This document shows positions 58,319 to 64,000 of a DNA stretch of 64,000 nucleotides, one piece after another (position 1 is the first letter of the stretch; each line of letters opens with the position of its first letter). The notes below the pieces were generated by a model. That model searched no databases, was not told the origin of the DNA, and saw only the letters and a program-made list of their open reading frames with translations. The translations under genes were made by a program, and so were the position numbers. This DNA is from Terriglobia bacterium. Its GTDB lineage: Bacteria > Acidobacteriota > Terriglobia > UBA7540. The stretch spans positions 40,631 through 104,630 of the forward strand of contig JASHON010000181.1 in NCBI GenBank assembly GCA_030041095.1. Direction: 5' to 3'.

Positions 58319-59371
58319 TTAGGGGTTGATCTGTTCGAGGTTTTTGCGGGTGAGACGAATCTCCTTGACCACGCCCTGGGGACCCAGGGGCTTCAAGGTA
58401 ATCCCGTTAAGAGCCAGGCTCACGCCCTGCGCGTTTCCAGCCGTAATATCAAACGAGTTCTTGGCGCTCACCGTGCGAACCTCGTTCGGGCTCAAGAGAC
58501 TCGCTAAAACTTTCTTGCCGTCCGCTTGCACTTCAATCCAGCAGGGTTCTGTTGCGGCAATCGTCAGCACCAGGCGGCTGTGATCCACAACCGAGCCAGC
58601 CGTCGAGCCGGATTGCGAAACGGCAGCGAGCCGGCCATCGGTGAGCGCTATAACCGTGCCTGCCTTTGCGCCCAACGGCTGTGGCATGCCTGTCGTGCTT
58701 CCTGAAGCCGCCTGTTGGGGAACCAGGGGACTCTTGCCCACGGGACTCGCGTCAGGCTTTGCCGGAGAAGTCGCCGCTGGAACGCTTTTCAAATCGCCAA
58801 CGCTCTTGCCCTGACGATCTGAAGCCGCGCCTGCTTGCGCTCCGCCACTTGCCTGGTTCATCTCGGCCGTCGTCAACTGCGCCGTCACCTGTTGGGGAGA
58901 CGCAGTGGCAGGCGCCGCATTGCTTTTCAGCTCGTAAGCACTTTGCGCTGCTGCCGAGACTGGCGCTGGGTTCGCGAAACTCACGGGAACCTCAACCACT
59001 CGATGACTATAGTGAAACAGCGCGTAGCCGCCACCCAGCAGCAGCGCAGCGCCCAGCCACGGCACCAGAAGCATTCGCTTCTTTCTACCCGTGTGGCGCT
59101 CGGCCACGCCGAGCTTGGAATAATCTTCTTCGGGCTGCGGCGGCGCCGCCAGCTCGTATTCTGCCAGCACCCTGTCCGGATCGAGTCCCAGATAATTCGC
59201 GTAGGACCGAATGAAACTCCTTGTATAAATTCCCCCGGGCAAGTCGGAGAATTTCTCTTTTTCGAGAGCTTCCAGGAACTGAATCTTGATTTTGGTTGTC
59301 TCAGAGATTTCCCGTAGAGAGATGTCCCGCATCTCCCGCTCGTGCCGCAGGTTTTCACCGAAGCCCGCCAT
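58319..59371 (-). CDS. RodZ-like membrane protein with N-terminal HTH and DUF4115
   Basis: The 350-residue protein has a cytoplasmic xenobiotic-response-type HTH (residues 5-70: FGENLRHEREMRDISLREIS and LPGGIYTRSFIRSYANYLGL). A basic region and one membrane helix follow (MLLVPWLGAALLLGGGYALF, about residues 98-117). Next comes a long Ala/Ser/Pro-rich periplasmic linker, and then a C-terminal DUF4115-type domain (LTIAATEPCWIEVQADGKKV, then FDITAGNAQGVSLALNGITL). RodZ couples MreB to the elongation machinery, but no mreB is adjacent, so the assignment is by architecture only. YIP1 follows. Confidence 0.85.
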   Translation of the reverse strand: MAGFGENLRHEREMRDISLREISETTKIKIQFLEALEKEKFSDLPGGIYTRSFIRSYANYLGLDPDRVLAEYELAAPPQPEEDYSKLGVAERHTGRKKRMLLVPWLGAALLLGGGYALFHYSHRVVEVPVSFANPAPVSAAAQSAYELKSNAAPATASPQQVTAQLTTAEMNQASGGAQAGAASDRQGKSVGDLKSVPAATSPAKPDASPVGKSPLVPQQAASGSTTGMPQPLGAKAGTVIALTDGRLAAVSQSGSTAGSVVDHSRLVLTIAATEPCWIEVQADGKKVLASLLSPNEVRTVSAKNSFDITAGNAQGVSLALNGITLKPLGPQGVVKEIRLTRKNLEQINP

Positions 59372-60049
59372 ACGCGTCTACCCGGCCCAGCAGAACCTCT
59401 TTCCTTGTTTGGATTCAGATTAGGACCTTGATCGAACTGATGTCAAATTAAAACAACTTAAAGGGATATAACCCGCCGGGCATCTTGCCGGTGACGCGCG
59501 AATTTCCACACTACAGCCTCTTTTATCGGCGGACTGCCGCCTTACTTCAGTGATCCGCGTCACTACCTACTGTCCTTCCCGCCAGAAATATTCCGTCGTT
59601 TTCGTCGGCGCAACACTCAGGCAATCCGATGGCGAGCAACTGTTCCCCAGCTCCCTCGCTCTTGCGGGTGCAGATGCCTTCCTGACGCGTGCCTCGCTTG
59701 CGAGCGCCGGATTCGGAGGCATTTTCGTGCCTCGACCTTTATGTGATATTCCTGGCTTGCCTGGCGCAGCGCATCGAATGGATCAAGCCAACTCGTTAGC
59801 ATCAATTATTTAGTTTGTTTTCAATAACTTACGTGGATACCTGCCGTCAAAGCGCCCACCCATTTACAATCCATTTATTTTCATTAATTTGCAGGCCGGT
59901 ACCAGACAGGCCATCACCAGGTCCGCTGAGATCAGCTTGCAACGCCCCGCCAGACCGTCGGCCTCGATGCGCGGCCCCGCCGCGTCGATCGATGGTTGAC
60001 TATTGTCACCATGGAGATGATTTTGGACGAAATGCCGCCTTTGCGGTCT
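59372..60049. other. Long spacer, no gene seen
   Basis: This spacer separates the RodZ-like gene from the downstream end of the sortilin-type gene; both are on the minus strand. It is more AT-rich than its surroundings near 59800-59900 (TTTATTTTCATTAATTTG). GGGCATCTTGCCGG near 59480 resembles part of the repeat at 63665-63795. No open frame has family-like sequence. The promoter of the RodZ-like gene is probably in the first 100 bases. Confidence 0.5.
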
Positions 60050-63000
60050 CTAATTCATCTTCCAGCCATTCTCGGAAAGGTTGATGTTAAGACTGCGTTC
60101 GATCGCCGGCAACTCCTGCGTCTTCATCTTGCGCCACTTGGCCAGCGCCGCATCCAGCGATTGCCAGTTCTCGTCTACCGCTTCCTCAACGGTTTGTGCT
60201 GGAGCAGTATCCGCGCTTTCGACGGCCGTCTCCAGGCGCGCAAGGTTGCGATTGATTGGCCCAAAGCCGAGCGCTCCGGCCGAGCCATTCTGAATGGATT
60301 CCGCCTCCCGATCCAGACGGTCGAGTTGGTTTCTCGCCCTCTTATTCGCGTTCGCTAAATCCTTCTGAAGCGCTGCCATGAGCGCCCCGGCATCGTGATA
60401 ATCCCGGTAGCTGGTCGTCATTCCGTTCACAATCTTCTGTGCCAGATCGAGCTGCTGGATCAAATCCGCCTGGGAAGTCTTGACACGCGGGTCGAGCCGC
60501 ACCACCAGCGGCTGCCGATAAGTTTCCCCGTTCACAGTGAGAGCGAGTTCGTAGAGGCCGGGCACGACGAATGGCCCTTGCGGCTGGTACAGCGGCGTTT
60601 GCCCGGGGATCGCATGGTCCGCGAGCGTGTATTCCGTATAGGATAAGTGGCGTCCAAAGTAGCTGTATCGCAGCGTGAGAGGATGCGGATAGCGAAGGTT
60701 CCAGACAAAACGGTTCAATCCGCGCCGCGTGGTAAGTACGGACGGCGGCGCAAACCAGTAACCCGGCACATTCGGAGGAGAAGTGGGCGCCGGCGGAAAC
60801 ACGCTGCTAAATCTCCGGACCAGTGCTCCCTGCGCGTCCGTAATGGTCAACGTGATGGGCCCGGAAGGAACATTCTTCAATTCATAATCAATGATGGCGC
60901 CATCAGGAGGGTTTTCCCCCGCGGGAACTTCAGGTGGAAGCGGCGTGTCCTGGTTGTTGTCCCAGTGGATGCGAATTGCCATTTCCGGATTGAAGAGATA
61001 CGCCTCGTCATCAGCTACGGAATCCGTGAGCTGCCGCAGGGGTGCTAAATCATCCAGTATCCAAAGGGACCGTCCGAACGTCGAGGCAATCAGGTCGTTC
61101 GCATGTACAGCCAAATCAGTGACCGTGGCCGTGGGCAAATTGAGCTGCAGCGATTGCCAGTGATCTCCATCATCGAAAGAAACATAAACGCCCGTTTGCG
61201 TGCCTGCGTAAAGCAATCCCTTACGCACCGGGTCTGCGCGCACCACCCGCGCAGGCACACTGTCCGGCAGGCCGTTGATAATCTCCCTCCAGGTCTTGCC
61301 GTAGTCGTCGGTCCGAAAGACGTAGGGTTGGGGTTTGGCGGCGGCAAACGCCGTGGCGACGGCATAGGCTGTCCCGGCATCGTGCGGAGAAGCTTCAACG
61401 CAGTTGATGAAGGCGTGTTTCGGAATTCCGTGCGGCGTCACATCCATCCATGTCTTGCCACCGTCGCGCGTGAACTGGATGAGCCCGTTCGTTGTTCCGG
61501 CCCAGATTTCGCCTCGCGCCACCGGGGATAGCGCCAGCGTGCTGATCGCCGGTTGGCCAAATCGCCCTCCCAACCCGCTCACCGTCTTCCTGCCGTTTTT
61601 TACAGTCAAATCCGTGCTGATCGTTTGCCACGTCATGCCGCCGTCTCGCGTCTTCATCACGTATTGCGTGCCGAGATAGAGCGTATGCGGATCGTGGGGC
61701 GAAAACACCAGAGGCGCGGCGGGCGCCGTGCGATATTTCGTACCGCGGTCGAAGACATGCTGGATCTGGCCAGTTTTTCTGTCGAACCGCAGCACGCTGC
61801 CATACCAGCCGCCTGAATAGATGATGTTGGGATAGAGTGGGTCAGCAGCGATGGTTCCATCTTCGAAACCGCCAACGGGAAACCAATCGTGGGAGCTGAT
61901 CTCACCGTAATCACTCCGGCTGGGCACGGCGGCGGTGCCGCTGTCCTGCTGCGCGGCATAGACGTAGTAGGGAAACGTGTTGCTTGTGGAAACGTGGTAA
62001 AACTGCCCGGTGGGCTGGTTGTACCACGAGCTCCACGTCTTGCCGCCATCCACGGAAATCGTGGCGCCCTGGTCCACTCCGAGAATCATCCGCTTCGGAT
62101 TCCGGGGATCGATCCAAAGCACGTGGAAATCGTCACCGCTGGGTGCGCCGGTGAAAGAGACAAATGTGTGGCCGCCGTCCGTCGAGCGATAGAGCGACGT
62201 CTGAACCACATAAACAATCTGCGAATGGTCGGGATTCACAAAGACGCGGCTGAAATATCCATTACCGATCACGCGAGGGTCGTGGTTCATTTGCCGCCAC
62301 GTTGCGCCCGCATCGTCGGAGCGAAAAAGGCCTTGGTTCATAATGGCGTAAATGCGCTCGCCGCCGCGCGCAACAGCAATCCCGATCCTTCCCATGTTCC
62401 CGGCAGGCAGTCCATGGCCGCTGATCAGCGTCCAAGTGCTTCCTTCGTCCGTGGATTTGTAAATGCCGGATTCCGCAGCCTCCGTATGGCTGGCTATCGG
62501 CCCATACCCGCGCCCCCACAGCGTGGCGTAAACCACGCGGTGGTCCGAAGGATCGAAGCACAAGTCGGCCACGCCGGGCAGCTTTCCTTTGTAAAGCGTC
62601 TGTTTCCAGGTTCTGCCGCCGTCGGTTGACTTGAACGCTCCTCGCGCCTTGCCGGGCGCAAAATCGCCAATTGCGCCAACCAGCACAATGTCAGGATTCT
62701 GCGGATCAATCAGGATCGACGTAATGAAGTGAGTGTCTTCCAGGCCCGTGTTGGTCCACGTCGCTCCTGCGTCATGAGAGACGTAAACGCCGTTGCCGGG
62801 AGTTTGCTCGCCCGTTCCCGCGTAAATAATGTTGGGATTCGACGGCGCAATTGCCAGGGCGCCGATGGAAGCGATGTGCTTGCTATCGAAAATTGGCTTC
62901 CACACGCGGCCGCTATCCGTGGTTTTCCAAATGCCGCCTCCGGGCGTCCCCATGTAATAAATGGCTGGGTCGCCCGGAATGCCTGCCACTGCCGTCACAC

Positions 63001-63250
63001 GACCGGCGCGGAACGGCCCAATCAGCCGCCATCGCATTGCATCGAACAGTTGAGCGTTAAAGGGCTGCGCGCCAGCAGCAACCGCGATAGAGAGCAGAAG
63101 CGTAAGGGTGATCGTGAGAGAAGGAGCAATGCTTCCCCACCACAATTCGCCTCTCGCGGGGAGGAGGGGCGGGCAAGCGCGGCCTGAGGGGACGTGCGTG
63201 CTGACTCCTGAAATCTGATTGCCGTTAGCTTCTTTCCGCCTCATCCGCAT
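60050..63250 (-). CDS. Secreted VPS10/sortilin-type beta-propeller protein
   Basis: The start ATG at 63250 has GGGAGG ten bases upstream and gives 1066 residues; the open frame continues further 5' without support. A membrane or signal segment (SLTITLTLLLSIAVAAGA) lies near residues 45-65, so the protein is exported. The body carries at least ten Asp-box-like units (for example YVSHDAGATWTNTG, FKSTDGGRTWKQT, YRSTDGGHTFV, VSFDDGDHWQS), the mark of sortilin/BNR propellers. A C-terminal beta-sandwich-like part (ALTVNGETYRQPLVVRLDP) and a coiled-coil-like end (RNQLDRLDREAESIQN) follow. This large family is abundant in Acidobacteriota. The ligand or glycan is unknown. Confidence 0.9.
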   Translation of the reverse strand: MRMRRKEANGNQISGVSTHVPSGRACPPLLPARGELWWGSIAPSLTITLTLLLSIAVAAGAQPFNAQLFDAMRWRLIGPFRAGRVTAVAGIPGDPAIYYMGTPGGGIWKTTDSGRVWKPIFDSKHIASIGALAIAPSNPNIIYAGTGEQTPGNGVYVSHDAGATWTNTGLEDTHFITSILIDPQNPDIVLVGAIGDFAPGKARGAFKSTDGGRTWKQTLYKGKLPGVADLCFDPSDHRVVYATLWGRGYGPIASHTEAAESGIYKSTDEGSTWTLISGHGLPAGNMGRIGIAVARGGERIYAIMNQGLFRSDDAGATWRQMNHDPRVIGNGYFSRVFVNPDHSQIVYVVQTSLYRSTDGGHTFVSFTGAPSGDDFHVLWIDPRNPKRMILGVDQGATISVDGGKTWSSWYNQPTGQFYHVSTSNTFPYYVYAAQQDSGTAAVPSRSDYGEISSHDWFPVGGFEDGTIAADPLYPNIIYSGGWYGSVLRFDRKTGQIQHVFDRGTKYRTAPAAPLVFSPHDPHTLYLGTQYVMKTRDGGMTWQTISTDLTVKNGRKTVSGLGGRFGQPAISTLALSPVARGEIWAGTTNGLIQFTRDGGKTWMDVTPHGIPKHAFINCVEASPHDAGTAYAVATAFAAAKPQPYVFRTDDYGKTWREIINGLPDSVPARVVRADPVRKGLLYAGTQTGVYVSFDDGDHWQSLQLNLPTATVTDLAVHANDLIASTFGRSLWILDDLAPLRQLTDSVADDEAYLFNPEMAIRIHWDNNQDTPLPPEVPAGENPPDGAIIDYELKNVPSGPITLTITDAQGALVRRFSSVFPPAPTSPPNVPGYWFAPPSVLTTRRGLNRFVWNLRYPHPLTLRYSYFGRHLSYTEYTLADHAIPGQTPLYQPQGPFVVPGLYELALTVNGETYRQPLVVRLDPRVKTSQADLIQQLDLAQKIVNGMTTSYRDYHDAGALMAALQKDLANANKRARNQLDRLDREAESIQNGSAGALGFGPINRNLARLETAVESADTAPAQTVEEAVDENWQSLDAALAKWRKMKTQELPAIERSLNINLSENGWKMN

Positions 63251-63355
63251 CGTATGCCATCCTCCCAAAGTGGGAAAGTATACACCGGGTGCGGAGACGC
63301 ATGGGGTTATCTCTGGGGAAGTACTTACCTTTGCGCAGCAGTGTCGCATCGCCAT

Positions 63356-63474
63356 GATGCGGCTCCGCCGCCTGACGTGCGGCCAGGGACAAGCAAACCC
63401 TTGCCCGTCTCTTGAATTTATACCTTTAGCGAACCAGGCGGGGTACCGATGCGGCTCCGCCGCCTGACGTGCGG
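63356..63474. repeat. Two direct copies of a 27-base motif
   Basis: The 27-mer beginning GATGCGGCTCCGCCGCC and ending TGACGTGCGG occurs exactly at 63356-63382 and 63448-63474. Each copy has an internal GCGGC...GCCGC palindrome. The spacing is 92 bases from start to start. It lies in the gene-free region upstream of the sortilin-type gene. Confidence 0.85.
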
Positions 63475-63664
63475 AAAGGCTTGCCTTTCCGGATCTGAAC
63501 CCTCTGATCGTTCCTTCTTTTTTTCGAAAGCGAGGCTGCGCCTCGCTCTGCAGGTTCCACATTTCACACGCCGTTTCCCAAGCGCTCCGGCAGCCGCTTC
63601 GGTGCCTCGTATCAGGGCATGACTTCAGTCGTGCCGCAGCGCGTCGCACACTCCAACGGCTTTA
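63475..63664. other. Intergenic, short palindromes only
   Basis: No gene is seen. Short inverted motifs such as GCGAGGCTGCGCCTCGC (around 63530) continue the repeat-rich character of the right end of the window. Confidence 0.4.
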
Positions 63665-63795
63665 CAGGCTGCGGAAAAACTCGACGCCGCCGCGAACGTA
63701 GCGCCGGCATCTTGCCGGCCTCCGTTGAATTGAAGCGAGTTGCCGTCTGGAAGCCGGCGCTACGTCAACTCCCGAAAGAGTTTTTCCGCAGCCTG
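63665..63795. repeat. 131-base element with nested inverted repeats
   Basis: The outer arms CAGGCTGCGGAAAAACTC (63665-63682) and its exact reverse complement (63778-63795) are 18 bases long. Nested inside are CGTAGCGCCGGC (63697-63708) and its reverse complement GCCGGCGCTACG (63753-63764). No open frame lies between them. The structure resembles a miniature inverted-repeat element. It is followed directly by a further hairpin (TGTTTAGCC 63794-63802 with GGCTAAACA 63822-63830). Confidence 0.8.
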
Positions 63796-63851
63796 TTTAG
63801 CCGCTGGCCGGCGCAACCGGGGGCTAAACACGCCTCGGAAAAAGGCCACCC

Positions 63852-63886
63852 TGTCATGCTGAGCGAAGCGAAGCATCTCTGCATTT
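63852..63886. repeat. Second copy of the TGTCATGCTGAGCG palindromic element (partial)
   Basis: TGTCATGCTGAGCG then AAGCGAAGCATCTCTGC matches the left arm of the element at 45815-45842. It also matches the GATCTCTGCATTTGC stretch on the other strand of that element. Only one arm is clearly seen here. Confidence 0.65.
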
Positions 63887-64000
63887 CTTCGGAAACGAAT
63901 GCTGGGACTCTTTTCCCGATTCTCTGTTGCCTGCCGCGCATGGCTGCTATGATATCTCCGTGCCGCGCCAGTACCGTTCCACCGCGCCCCAAGCCCGCGA

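Noticed and set aside
59550..59813. Short open frames in the RodZ-like to sortilin spacer
   Set aside because: No homology-like motifs, no ribosome-binding site, and low-complexity text.
60050..63649. Longer version of the sortilin-type protein starting at 63649
   Set aside because: The ATG at 63250 has GGGAGG at the right distance and precedes the export segment; the extra 133 residues are repeat-derived and lack family sequence.
63960..64000. Start of a new plus-strand gene (GTG at 63960, TATGAT at 63948)
   Set aside because: Only 13 codons are visible, with no ribosome-binding site, and they cannot be assigned.

Overview
The window looks like a chromosomal segment of an Acidobacteriota bacterium. 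It is moderately GC-rich. It carries a PadR regulator next to a large MacB/FtsX-type permease of the acidobacterial duplicated orphan permease (ADOP) type, a very large secreted VPS10/sortilin-type propeller protein, and a TonB-ExbB-ExbD-ExbD-TPR lipoprotein operon. The assignment rests on gene content and order only; no marker-gene comparison was possible.

Layout. (1) 1-3050 (-): ADOP permease, running off the left edge, and its PadR regulator with a repeat-bearing putative operator. (2) 3050-8940: a loose, decaying accessory stretch. An amidohydrolase, an MmcQ/YjbR protein and a Tat-exported Gfo/Idh/MocA oxidoreductase look intact, but a YCII-family gene, a YncE-type propeller gene and an esterase gene are broken. 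(3) 8944-14455 (-): the PmbA/TldD protease pair, then metK-ahcY (SAM cycle). (4) 14670-16958 (+): a small unknown gene and queF, queC and queE for queuosine precursor synthesis; tgt lies 40 kb away at 56.1-57.2 kb. (5) 17082-23178 (+): gltB and gltD. (6) 23251-25977 (-): a secreted GH3 glycosidase with an inserted beta-rich domain. (7) 26718-31743 (+): a minor-pilin operon (FimT/GspH, PilV, PilW and an unusually long PilX-like protein). (8) 31926-42 kb: mostly tRNA and ribosome-related genes (alaX, selA, tRNA-Ser, rlmN, rlmB, gltX) with higBA, pepP, accB and pgeF among them. (9) 42-48.4 kb: glmS, a tiny zinc-ribbon frame, an AlaA-type aminotransferase, rpmB and rel. (10) 48.6-59.4 kb (-): a long envelope cluster: TPR lipoprotein, exbD, exbD, exbB, tonB; secF, secD, yajC, tgt; YIP1 and a RodZ-like protein. 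(11) 60-63.25 kb (-): the sortilin-type protein, followed to the right edge by a gene-free, repeat-rich stretch.

Much of the content is core metabolism and translation. Notable points are: GlmS begins Met-Ser-Gly-Ile instead of the canonical Met-Cys-Gly-Ile, so its glutaminase nucleophile appears to be changed; a cluster of three pseudogenes; a PilX-like protein about 900 residues long; a foreign domain inside the GH3 C-terminal region; an orphan selA; a tiny zinc-ribbon frame without a standard start codon; an 18-bp in-frame tandem duplication in gltX; and several families of short palindromic intergenic repeats. I see no CRISPR array, complete rRNA gene, transposase or phage gene, and no clear candidate for an entirely new multi-gene system.
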